Source of the DNA: Nocardioides daeguensis
Lineage (GTDB): Bacteria > Actinomycetota > Actinomycetes > Propionibacteriales > Nocardioidaceae
Length of the DNA: 64,000 nt
Reading direction: 5' to 3'
NCBI RefSeq assembly: GCF_019192965.1
Contig: NZ_JAHTKU010000025.1
Coordinates: forward strand, 1-64,000
The notes under the pieces were generated by a model. It searched no databases, was not told the origin of the DNA, and saw nothing but the letters and a program-made list of their open reading frames with translations. Both the position numbers and the translations under genes were made by a program. Below, one piece after another: positions 33,775 through 41,443 of the stretch. Position 1 is the first letter of the stretch; each line of letters starts with the position of its first letter.

Positions 33775-35069
33775 CGCCTCCTCCTCGGGCGGGCCGTACC
33801 GTCCTCGGCCTCGAGGACGGCCCGGCTCAGTGCCGACGCGGTCAGCCCGATCTGCCAGCTGCGCGCGCCGAGCGCACGGAGCTGGTCGATGACCGCTTCG
33901 AGCAGGTCGACCGGGTCGCGGGTGCCCGGCGGTGACCACATCACCCGGCGCAGGGTGTCGGGGGTGAGCAGGTTCTCCAGCGGGACCGAGTGCTCCTCGG
34001 CCAGCGCGGAGACCGCGGCCCGGGCGAGCTCGAGCCGCCGTGCGGCGACGGGGTCCTTGTCGGCCCAGGTGCGCGGCGCGGGCGGCCCGTCGCCGTGGGT
34101 GACCCGGGTCGGCAGCTCGTTCTCCGGCAGCTCCGCGGCCGCCTGGAGCGCGGCCAACCACTCGCGGGAGTGCCGGGCGGCGCCGCGGCCGTGGAAGCCC
34201 GAGGTGCCGAGCAGCGCACCCCGGCTGGTCGGCATCGCGGTCGCCGCGGCGACGATCGCCGCGTCGGGGATCAGCCGTCCCGGCGTCACGTCGCGCTCGC
34301 GGGCGATGGCGTCGCGGGTCTCCCACAGGGCCCGCACCGCGCCCAGGGTACGGCGGCCGCGGACCTTGTGCAGCCCGGAGGTGCGCCGCCACGCATCGAC
34401 GCGGATCGCCGGCTCGAAGCCGCGCACGTGCTCGAACTCCTGGCGGGCCCAGTCGGCCTTGCCGGCCTCCTCGAGCTGCGCCGCCAGCAGGTCGCGCAGC
34501 TCGACGAGCACCTCGACGTCGAGGGCGGCGTACTCCAGCCAGGGCTCGGGCAGCGGCCGCGTCGACCAGTCGACGGCGGAGTGCTCCTTGCGCAGGCGTC
34601 GCTCGAGCAGGGTCTCGACCAGGGTCGCGAGCCCGACCCGCGGGTAGTTGAGGAGGCGGCCGGCCAGCTCGGTGTCGAACAGGGCGACCGGGCGCAGCCC
34701 GACCTCGGCGAGGCAGGGGAGGTCCTGGGTGGCGGCGTGCAGGATCCACTCCGCGTCGCCGATGGCCTCGGCGAGCGGGGACAGCTCGCCGAACGGGATC
34801 GGGTCGATCAGGCCGATGCCGGCGCCGGCCCGCTTGACCTGGATGAGGTAGGCGCGGTTCGAGTAGCGGTAGCCCGACGCGCGCTCGGCGTCGATCGCCA
34901 CCGGGCCGGTCCCGGCCGCGACCAGGTCGCAGTAGGCGGCCAGCGCCTCGGGGGTGTCGATGACCGGCGGCAGACCCCCGGCGAGGGTCAGCAGCTCGAC
35001 CGGCTGCTCCTCGGGCGCGGCCTGGTCGGTCGTCTCGTCGGTCGACTTCTCGGTCGGCTGCTTGGTCAT
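33687..35069 (-). CDS. rnd: Ribonuclease D
   Basis: 460 residues. DEDDy exonuclease domain: VAIDAERASGYRYSNRAYLIQV (DxE, in segments), ILHAATQDLPCLAE, LFDTELAGRLL and YAALDVEVLVELRDLL, followed by an HRDC-like helical region. It trims tRNA and other RNA 3' ends. ATG 35069 shares its A with the upstream DUF3000 stop (TGATG). The last about 28 residues (Asp/Ala/Gly-rich) run on into the convergent gene's 3' end; the frame open further upstream is not part of it. Confidence 0.9.
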   Translation of the reverse strand: MTKQPTEKSTDETTDQAAPEEQPVELLTLAGGLPPVIDTPEALAAYCDLVAAGTGPVAIDAERASGYRYSNRAYLIQVKRAGAGIGLIDPIPFGELSPLAEAIGDAEWILHAATQDLPCLAEVGLRPVALFDTELAGRLLNYPRVGLATLVETLLERRLRKEHSAVDWSTRPLPEPWLEYAALDVEVLVELRDLLAAQLEEAGKADWARQEFEHVRGFEPAIRVDAWRRTSGLHKVRGRRTLGAVRALWETRDAIARERDVTPGRLIPDAAIVAAATAMPTSRGALLGTSGFHGRGAARHSREWLAALQAAAELPENELPTRVTHGDGPPAPRTWADKDPVAARRLELARAAVSALAEEHSVPLENLLTPDTLRRVMWSPPGTRDPVDLLEAVIDQLRALGARSWQIGLTASALSRAVLEAEDGTARPRRRRQGVAEADPDGAPDAEPDATSDGVSDGAT

Positions 35070-35683
35070 CAGCCGGCGCCGCCCCGCTGGCCGCGCCGCG
35101 ACGGCATGACCGCGATCCCGTCGGGCACCGGCTCGAGTCCGCCGGCGGTGCACAGGAGCTCGCCCCACGCCTCGGCGTGGGTGGCGATGTCGGCCGGGTC
35201 GACGGGCGTCCACGACGCGCGGATCTCCAGCTGCGCGCTGCCCGGCTCGTCGGCCATCGAGCCGTAGCTCTCGCTCACGACCTTGGTGACGGTGCCGGAG
35301 ACCGCGACGTGGGCGGCACCGTGGGCCTCGAGCGCGTCGGTCAGCCAGGTCCAGCCGACGTCGGTCAGCAGCGGGTCGGTCGCGAGGTCGTGGTCGATCT
35401 CGGCGCGGCAGTAGGCGACGCACCGGAAGGTGCCCTCCCACGCGTCGTTGCCGGCGGGGTCGTGGAGCAGGACCAGCCGCCCGGTGGCGACCTCCTCGTC
35501 GTCGACCGTGACGTCGGCGGACAGCGCGGCGGCGTACGGCGCGATCCGCTGCGGTGCCGGCATCTCCTCGCAGAACACCTCGGGGCGGAACGAGGCCGCA
35601 CGCAGGCCCGCGACGGCAGCGGTGAACTCGGGGGGAGTGCCGGCCGCGCCGGACCCCTGGTTCATCTCCTGGCGGGCGACCAT
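35069..35683 (-). CDS. DUF3000 family protein
   Basis: 204 residues. The conserved stretch FTAAVAGLRAASFRPEVFCEE, with APYAAALSADV, GRLVLLHDPAGNDAWEGTFRCV and SYGSMADEPGSAQLEIRASWTP, is that of DUF3000, an actinobacterial family almost always next to RNase D. Function unknown; the constant pairing suggests RNA metabolism. ATG 35683 is used; ATG 35665 is an alternative. It overlaps rnd. Confidence 0.85.
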   Translation of the reverse strand: MVARQEMNQGSGAAGTPPEFTAAVAGLRAASFRPEVFCEEMPAPQRIAPYAAALSADVTVDDEEVATGRLVLLHDPAGNDAWEGTFRCVAYCRAEIDHDLATDPLLTDVGWTWLTDALEAHGAAHVAVSGTVTKVVSESYGSMADEPGSAQLEIRASWTPVDPADIATHAEAWGELLCTAGGLEPVPDGIAVMPSRRGQRGGAG

Positions 35684-35742
35684 GGAGCCAGCCTAGGCCG
35701 AGAGGGCCGGATCGATGTGCGTCCCACGCCGTTGACCCTGCC

Positions 35743-35789
35743 GGTCTCCAGTCCTCTCCCAGTCGGACTCCAGCGTGTCCCCGGACGCT
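35743..35789 (+). promoter_or_regulatory. Triple 11-bp direct repeat and -10 box (site B), oxidoreductase/SARP operon
   Basis: Units GGTCTCCAGTC (35743-35753), CTCTCCCAGTC (35754-35764), GGACTCCAGCG (35765-35775); 8 bp; then GACGCT (35784-35789) as -10. The ATG follows at 35817, giving a leader of about 20 nt with GAAGGA as Shine-Dalgarno. Because the operon downstream includes the SARP-receiver gene, the site suggests autoregulation. Confidence 0.6.
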
Positions 35790-35816
35790 GGACGCACCCC
35801 GACTCGAAGGAAGCCC

Positions 35817-37097
35817 ATGGCTGGAGCAGTCCCCGTGTTCAACCTCGCTCATCCCCACCTCCCGCTCCAGGTCGTCGAGCCCCGCAGCGCCGAGGAGGCG
35901 GTCCGGGTCGTCCGCGACGCGGCCGCCCGCGGCGAGCGGGTCTACCCGGTCGGCACCGGCCACGGCTGGACCCACGCCATCGAGGGCGGTGTCGCACTGC
36001 TGACCCGTCGTCTCGCAGGGGTGGTCGTCGACGCCGGGATGCAGGTGGCGCGGATCGGTGCCGGCGCCACCTGGGCCGACGTCCTGGCCGCCGCGGCACC
36101 TCACGGACTGGCGCCCCTGGCCGGCTCGGCGCCCGGCGTCGGCGCGGTCGGCTACCTGCTCGGCGGCGGGCTCAGCCCGCTCGGCCGCAGCTTCGGGTGG
36201 GCGAGCGACTTCGTGCGCTCCGCTGAGATCGTCACCGGCCGTGGCGAGCTCCTCACGGTCTCGGCGACGAGTCACCCGGACCTGTTCGCCGCGTTGCTCG
36301 GCGGCAAGCACCTGCCGGGCGTGGTCACCTCCGTCGAGCTCGGCCTGGTCGAGCTCGCCACGGTGTACGGCGGCGGCCTCTTCTTCGACGCCGCCGATGC
36401 CGAGCGGGTGCTGACCGAGTGGGCCGTGTGGTCCGCGCTCGTGCCGGACCAGGTGAACACCTCGGCGGCGCTGATGCGCCTGCCGGATCTCGACACGGTC
36501 CCCACGCCGTTGCGCGGGCGGTTCGTCGTGCACCTGCGCCTCGCGGTGGTGGGCGACGCGCAGCTCGCTGCCGCCCTGGTCGAGCCGCTGCGCAAGCTGG
36601 CCGACCCGATCGTCGACACCGTCGCCGAGCTGCCGGTCGCCGCCCTCGGCGCCATCCACGCCGACCCGGACCAGCCGATGCCGGCGTTGGAGGCCGGGGC
36701 CCTGCTGCGCGACTTCGACCCCGCTGCCGCCGCGGCCCTGCTCGCGGTGGCCGGTCCGCAGGTCGAGGTCCCGCTCGCCGTGGTCGAGGTACGACGCCTG
36801 GGCGGCCGCCTGGCCCGGGCGCCGCAGCGCCCGGACTCGGTGCTCGGCCGGGACGCGGCGTACGGGCTGTTCGTGGTCAGCGCCCCGGTGCCGGAGTTGT
36901 TCGCCGGGCCGGTGCCGACGGCTGTCGCTGCGCTCGCGACAGCGATGGCGCCGTGGGCGAGTGGCGGCTTCCAGCCCAACTTCGTCGGCTCCTTGAATCA
37001 GCCGACCGCGCTCGACGGCGCGTGGCCGGCCGGGGTGCGCGAGCGACTGGAGCACGTGCGCGAGCACCACGACCCGGCCGGAGTCATCGGCCACTGA
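35817..37097 (+). CDS. FAD-binding oxidoreductase (PCMH/berberine-bridge type)
   Basis: 426 residues. PCMH FAD domain: VVEPRSAEEAVRVVRDA, then YPVGTGHGWTH (His for covalent FAD), ARIGAGATWADVL, PGVGAVGYLLGGGLSPLGRSFG and SDFVRSAEIVTG. The second covalent Cys of bicovalent enzymes is absent from GGGLSPLGR. The C-terminal part ends HDPAGVIGH, as in many flavin oxidases that act on alcohols or sugars. It has no signal peptide. First gene of the site B operon; 51 bp to the TolB-like gene. Confidence 0.82.
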   Translation: MAGAVPVFNLAHPHLPLQVVEPRSAEEAVRVVRDAAARGERVYPVGTGHGWTHAIEGGVALLTRRLAGVVVDAGMQVARIGAGATWADVLAAAAPHGLAPLAGSAPGVGAVGYLLGGGLSPLGRSFGWASDFVRSAEIVTGRGELLTVSATSHPDLFAALLGGKHLPGVVTSVELGLVELATVYGGGLFFDAADAERVLTEWAVWSALVPDQVNTSAALMRLPDLDTVPTPLRGRFVVHLRLAVVGDAQLAAALVEPLRKLADPIVDTVAELPVAALGAIHADPDQPMPALEAGALLRDFDPAAAAALLAVAGPQVEVPLAVVEVRRLGGRLARAPQRPDSVLGRDAAYGLFVVSAPVPELFAGPVPTAVAALATAMAPWASGGFQPNFVGSLNQPTALDGAWPAGVRERLEHVREHHDPAGVIGH

Positions 37098-37148
37098 CAA
37101 CCCGGACCGCCTCGCGGCCCGAGCAACGACGTACAGACAGGTGAAGTG

Positions 37149-38402
37149 ATGACAGCTCAGCGAACCCGCACCGCCGTGGCGGCGATGACACTGGTATTGG
37201 CTGGTGGGTACCCCGTCATGGGTCAGCAGCCAGCGACTGCGGCCGACACGGCCGGCCGGCTGGTGCCCGCATCCGCCGGCACCCTGGTGTTCATCAAGGA
37301 TCACAACGTCTGGATCTCCCGTCCAGACGGCAGCGGTCAACGCCAGGTCACCGCGGATGGAACATCTTCGTGGCCGTACTTCTCGCCGTCGATGGCCCAG
37401 GACGGGACCATCGCCGCAGGGCGTGAGGGCCAGATCGTTCGGATGCGCCAAGGCGGCACCCTCCTCAACCGCTTCACGCCACGAGCGTTGAAGGGCTCGC
37501 TCACCAACCTCGGGCAGGTCGCGATCTCGCCGAACGGCGCCAGGATCGCCTACAGCATGGTGAACACCGGCTGCACGGGGTCGGGATGCTCGACCGCCAC
37601 CGGCTACACCGCCCCCGATCGGGCCACCGATCCGGAAGCCGGCGGATCGACGTACTTCAAGATGCCGTCGTGGGCGGGCAACAGTCGCACGTTGCAGAGC
37701 GGCGGCTCCGGGGCCGAGGTCATGGTCCACGATCTCGGGGGTGAGCCGAGGCACTGGTTCGACACCCAGAACGGGATGGCTGATGTGGAGCTCTCGCCGG
37801 ACGGCCGGCGCCTTGCCGGGGCGGCCGGCTACCAGGGCAACGACGGCATCTCCTACTACGACGCCGACCTGGACGTCACCAGCGGGCCCATCCCTGCCCC
37901 TCCCGACCACCGGTGCACATGGGACGACGACGGCGGCGGGGCACTTGTCAGCCCCACCTGGGGTCCGGACAGCAGGGCGCTGGCCTTTCAGGCGGACAAC
38001 GGCGTCTGGGTCGCCGATGACGTCACCGTGGGCTGCGATGCCGTGAACTTCCACCTGCTGATCGCCGGTGCCTCGGCTCCCGACTGGTCTGGAGCGGTCT
38101 ACGACCCCGAGACCGTGCCGATGAATCAGGTCCGTCCCTTCCAGGTCCTCGGGAAGTCGAGGACGTCCGGAAGGCCCCATGTCGGCACGAAGGTGTCCCT
38201 CAGGCTTGCCCGGGTCTCGCCACGGCCGACGACCATCTCCTACCAGTGGAGGATCAATGGAAAGGCGATCAAGAAGGCCACGAAGCGGACCTATCGGGTC
38301 AAGCGCCGAGACCGGCGCAAGAAGCTCAGCGTCACCGTCACCCTGGCGCGCGCCGGCTACGCCACCACGACGGTCGTCATCCGCGCAGGGCGTGTGCGAT
38401 AG
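37149..38402 (+). CDS. Secreted TolB/WD40-like beta-propeller protein with C-terminal Ig-like tail
   Basis: 417 residues from ATG 37149 (a GTG at 37146 is one codon earlier). Signal peptide (AVAAMTLVLAGGYPVMG), then TolB-type blades with FIKDHNVWISRPDGSGQRQVT, VAISPNGARIAYSM and VELSPDGRRLAGAAG. Pairs of Cys are kept (TGCTGSGCST). After about residue 330 an Ig-like tail has VSLRLARVSPRPTTISYQW and RINGKAIKKATKRTYRVK. No enzyme motif. Paralogue of the gene at 38868. A fold for protein or ligand binding outside the cell is likely. Confidence 0.75.
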   Translation: MTAQRTRTAVAAMTLVLAGGYPVMGQQPATAADTAGRLVPASAGTLVFIKDHNVWISRPDGSGQRQVTADGTSSWPYFSPSMAQDGTIAAGREGQIVRMRQGGTLLNRFTPRALKGSLTNLGQVAISPNGARIAYSMVNTGCTGSGCSTATGYTAPDRATDPEAGGSTYFKMPSWAGNSRTLQSGGSGAEVMVHDLGGEPRHWFDTQNGMADVELSPDGRRLAGAAGYQGNDGISYYDADLDVTSGPIPAPPDHRCTWDDDGGGALVSPTWGPDSRALAFQADNGVWVADDVTVGCDAVNFHLLIAGASAPDWSGAVYDPETVPMNQVRPFQVLGKSRTSGRPHVGTKVSLRLARVSPRPTTISYQWRINGKAIKKATKRTYRVKRRDRRKKLSVTVTLARAGYATTTVVIRAGRVR

Positions 38403-38441
38403 GTGAGGCCCCGGCCCGAGCGCCGCACTCGCGCCGTCGCG

Positions 38442-38501
38442 CACCTCCCTCCGGAGCGGGTGCGGGCGACCCACGACCCGGCCGGAGCCCTCGGCCTCTG
38501 A
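38442..38501 (+). pseudogene. Relic of a second FAD-oxidoreductase 3' end
   Basis: In the 142-bp gap, the frame to TGA 38499-38501 reads ERVRATHDPAGALGL, and the gene at 35817 ends EHVREHHDPAGVIGH. The DNA also matches beyond the stop (TGACCAACCCGG against TGACAACCCGG). So about 16-20 codons of a second oxidoreductase copy remain, in the order oxidoreductase then TolB-like, as in the intact copy upstream. Confidence 0.7.
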
Positions 38502-38544
38502 CCAACCCGGTCCCGTAGACCGATCAGCAAGGAAGAACACGACC

Positions 38545-38871
38545 ATGTCCCTCAGCACTGCCCGCCGGGCGCTCGCCGCCACTGTCGTCGCCGGCGTCGT
38601 ACCAGCGCCCCAGGCCGTCGCCACGTCATCCCCCGGCGCCATCGTCTACGTCAAGGGCCACAACGTCTGGCTCGCCGACGGCAAGCTGCGGTCGGCGACG
38701 GGCTACACCGCGGCCGGGTACGCCAGCGATCCCGGATTCTGGGGCGTCTCCCACCAGGACAAGCCGTCCCGCAAGGACCGCGGCAAGAGGATCTCCGTGC
38801 GGCTGACCATCAGCAGGCCCGGCCTGGCCAGCACCACCTGGACCAGCGCGACCAAGAAGGTGAAGCGATGA
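38545..38871 (+). pseudogene. Internally deleted TolB-like secreted protein
   Basis: 108 residues. It keeps the signal peptide, the first propeller strand (GAIVYVKGHNVWLADGK), a middle segment (SATGYTAAGYASDP, compare TATGYTAPDRATDP in the gene at 37149), and the end of the Ig-like tail (DRGKRISVRLTISRPGLAS). The propeller between these blocks is gone. The frame is kept and has a good SD (AAGGAAG), so a short secreted product is possible. It overlaps the next gene by ATGA. Confidence 0.7.
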
Positions 38872-40145
38872 GGACCCTGCTCCATGCCGCCGCAGCAGCG
38901 GCGATCGCCCTGGGTGGCCTCGCTGCCGCCACGGTCACTCCGGCCACTGCCGCCGGGACCCCGGACCTGCCCGGCACCCTCCTCTACGTCAAGGGGTACG
39001 ACGTCTATGCGGCGCACCCCGACGGCACCGGCGAGCGCCGGCTGACGACCGACGGTACCGCCGCGGCGCCCTACCGCTCGCCGACCGGCGACGACCTCGG
39101 CAACGTGGTCGCGGTGCGCGGCACCCTGATCCACCGGATGACCGTCACCGGCCGCCCGCTCAACTCGATCGACCCGCCGAACCTCTTCGACGTGTGGGGC
39201 AACCCGCTCGGGCCGGTCGTCGACACCGCCGCGGTGTCGCCCGACGGCACCAAGATCGCCTACTCCTACGAGGGCACCAGCTGCCAGTGGGTCTGTGGTC
39301 CGGTCTGGGCGAGCGCGATCACGGCCGCCGATCACCTCACCCCGCCGGCCGACGACAGCCAGTCCAGCGACGACAACCCGAGCTGGGTCACCGACTCCCG
39401 GCTCATCCTCAACGGCCTCGGCGAGCTCGGTGTCGACGTCCAGGACCTCGGGAAGAACCCGGCGAGGGACTGGTTCCACGAGGGGACCAGCCCCACCGAT
39501 GTGCAGCTCAGCGAGCCGGTCACCTCGCGTGACGGCACCATGCTGGCGCTGGTCCGGGGCGAGGACGCCGAGACCCACGTCGCGACGTACCGCCTCGAGG
39601 GTGACATCCGCACCGACACGACGCCGGTGCAGCCGACGCGCGTGTGCAGCAACGACCCGGTCCCCGGCCAGGGAAGTCCCGCCTTCGCGCCCGACGGCAG
39701 CGCCCTGGGGTGGTCGCAGCCCGACGGCGTGTGGGTCAAGCCGGACCCGCTGGACTGCACGGTCGAGGCGACCCGGGTCGTCGCCGGAGCAACCGAGGTC
39801 TCCTGGGCCGGCGCCGAGCTGCCCGCGGCCGACCCCGACCAGCAGCAGGATCCCGGTGGCAAGACACCGGTCACCGGGCTCGCGCTGAAGACCGCGCCCC
39901 GCCTGGCCGGCAAGGCGCGGGCCGGCAAGGTGCTCAAGGTCAAGGGCGGTGCCTGGTCACCCGCGCCGAGCACTCTCGCCTACCAGTGGCTGCGCAACGG
40001 CAAGCCGATCAAGAAGGCCACCAAGACGTCGTACCGGGTCGCCGGCAAGGACCGCGGCAAGCGGCTCGCGGTGCGGGTCACCGCCAGTGGACCCGGCCTC
40101 GGGAGCGTGACGTGGACCAGCCACGGCATCCGGGTCAGGCGCTGA
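38868..40145 (+). CDS. Secreted TolB/WD40-like beta-propeller protein with C-terminal Ig-like tail
   Basis: 425 residues. Signal peptide (AAAAAAIALGGLAAATVTPATAAG), blades with LYVKGYDVYAAHPDGTGERRLT and AAVSPDGTKIAYSY, a conserved Cys pair (CQWVC), then FAPDGSALGWSQPDGVWV. A Pro/Gly/Gln linker leads to an Ig-like tail (LKTAPRLAGKARAGKVLKV; AYQWLRNGKPIKKATKTSYR), closely like the gene at 37149. ATG 38868 overlaps the short paralogue's stop. It is 53 bp before the SARP gene. Confidence 0.75.
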   Translation: MRTLLHAAAAAAIALGGLAAATVTPATAAGTPDLPGTLLYVKGYDVYAAHPDGTGERRLTTDGTAAAPYRSPTGDDLGNVVAVRGTLIHRMTVTGRPLNSIDPPNLFDVWGNPLGPVVDTAAVSPDGTKIAYSYEGTSCQWVCGPVWASAITAADHLTPPADDSQSSDDNPSWVTDSRLILNGLGELGVDVQDLGKNPARDWFHEGTSPTDVQLSEPVTSRDGTMLALVRGEDAETHVATYRLEGDIRTDTTPVQPTRVCSNDPVPGQGSPAFAPDGSALGWSQPDGVWVKPDPLDCTVEATRVVAGATEVSWAGAELPAADPDQQQDPGGKTPVTGLALKTAPRLAGKARAGKVLKVKGGAWSPAPSTLAYQWLRNGKPIKKATKTSYRVAGKDRGKRLAVRVTASGPGLGSVTWTSHGIRVRR

Positions 40146-40198
40146 GCGCGTCCGCGATATCGGCGTGGGGCGACGTGGAGATCGGTAGCCTCTCTGCG

Positions 40199-41443
40199 AT
40201 GAGGATGCGCGTGCTCGGCCCGGTGGAGGTCGAGGTCGACGGCAGCGTGCTCGACCTCGGTGCCCCCAAGCCCCGCCAGGTGCTGGCCGTCCTGGCCCTG
40301 CACCGGGGTCAGCCGGTCAGCCCCGAGACGATCGCGGGCGCGCTCTGGGGGGACCAGCCCCCGGCCAGCCACGCGGTCACCATCCAGGGCTACGTGTCGA
40401 GCCTGCGCAAGGCGCTCGAGCCGGAGCGGGCCCCTCGCCGGGCCGGCACGGTGATCCAGACCTCGGCCCTCGGGTACGCACTGCGGCTGCCGGTCGACGA
40501 GATCGACGCCGCCCGGCTCGAGATGGCGGTCAGGTCTGCCGGTGTCGTCGCCCGCACCGACCGCGACCGGCCCTGGCTGATCGCCGGCAGCCCCGACCCG
40601 GACCAGCTCGGTGCCGCCGCAGACCTGCTCGACGAGGCCGTGGCAGCCTGGCGCGGCGAGCCGTACGCCGACCTCGCCGATGACCCGGTGATCGCGGTCG
40701 AGCGCAGGCGGCTGCACGAGGTCCGCACGGCCGCGGTGGAGCTGCGCGAGCTGATCCGGATGCAGCGCGGCGATGCCGCCGCCGCGGCCCGTAGGCTGGA
40801 GACCGAGGTCACCGGGCAGCCCCACCGCGAGCGGCTCTGGCTGCTCTACGCCGCCGCCCTGGTCCTTGCCGAGCGTCAGGTCGACGCGCTTGCGGCCCTC
40901 CGCCGGTTGCGCGACACGCTTCGCGACGACCTCGGTGTCGACGCCAGTCCTGCCGTGGGGGCCCTCGAGACCGCGATCCTCCAACAACGCGTCGCTGCCG
41001 AGCCCTCGGCTCGGGCGACGACCGTGCTCCGCGTGGCCGTGGTCGACGACCACCCGATGTTCCGGATGGGCATGACGGGTCTGCTCGGCTCGCTGGAGGG
41101 GCTCGAGCTGGTCGGTGCGGCCGGGGAGTCCGCGGGTGCCCGCGCGCTCGTGGCGCGGGGCGTCGACGTCGTGCTGATGGACCTCGACCTGGCGGGGGAG
41201 TCGGGTATCGACCTCACCCGCGAACTGGTGCGCGACCATCCGGCACTCAAGGTGCTGGTGATGACCATGCACGAGGACGACGACCACGTCGCCGGCGCCC
41301 TGCAGGCCGGCGCGGCCGGCTACCTGTTGAAGTCGGCCGAGGCCGACGACGTGCTGCGCGCGATCCGAGGGGTCGCCCGCGGCGAGCTGATCATCGGCTC
41401 GGCCGTCGCGAGCGCAGCCCGTTCCCGACTGGCACGGCCGTGA
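40199..41443 (+). CDS. SARP-type regulator fused to a C-terminal response-regulator receiver domain
   Basis: 414 residues (ATG 40199; ATG 40205 also possible). Residues 1-95 are an OmpR-like winged HTH (RVLGPVEVEVDG; KPRQVLAVLALHRGQPVS; GYVSSLRKALEP). About 100-265 is a bacterial transcriptional activation domain, as in SARPs. About 278-400 is a CheY-like receiver with D283/D284, phospho-acceptor D328 (LMDLDLAG), T356 and K378 (YLLKSA). It stops where NarL-type regulators would begin a LuxR HTH, so DNA binding must come from the SARP part. It overlaps the kinase gene by GTGA. Confidence 0.88.
   Translation: MRMRVLGPVEVEVDGSVLDLGAPKPRQVLAVLALHRGQPVSPETIAGALWGDQPPASHAVTIQGYVSSLRKALEPERAPRRAGTVIQTSALGYALRLPVDEIDAARLEMAVRSAGVVARTDRDRPWLIAGSPDPDQLGAAADLLDEAVAAWRGEPYADLADDPVIAVERRRLHEVRTAAVELRELIRMQRGDAAAAARRLETEVTGQPHRERLWLLYAAALVLAERQVDALAALRRLRDTLRDDLGVDASPAVGALETAILQQRVAAEPSARATTVLRVAVVDDHPMFRMGMTGLLGSLEGLELVGAAGESAGARALVARGVDVVLMDLDLAGESGIDLTRELVRDHPALKVLVMTMHEDDDHVAGALQAGAAGYLLKSAEADDVLRAIRGVARGELIIGSAVASAARSRLARP

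Noticed and set aside
35684..38642. Very long leftward open frame continuing upstream of rnd/DUF3000 across the oxidoreductase and TolB-like genes
   Set aside because: It is the antisense shadow of real genes, kept open by high GC. Its translation is Arg/Gly/Ala-rich without domains, and the rnd start at 35069 is clear.
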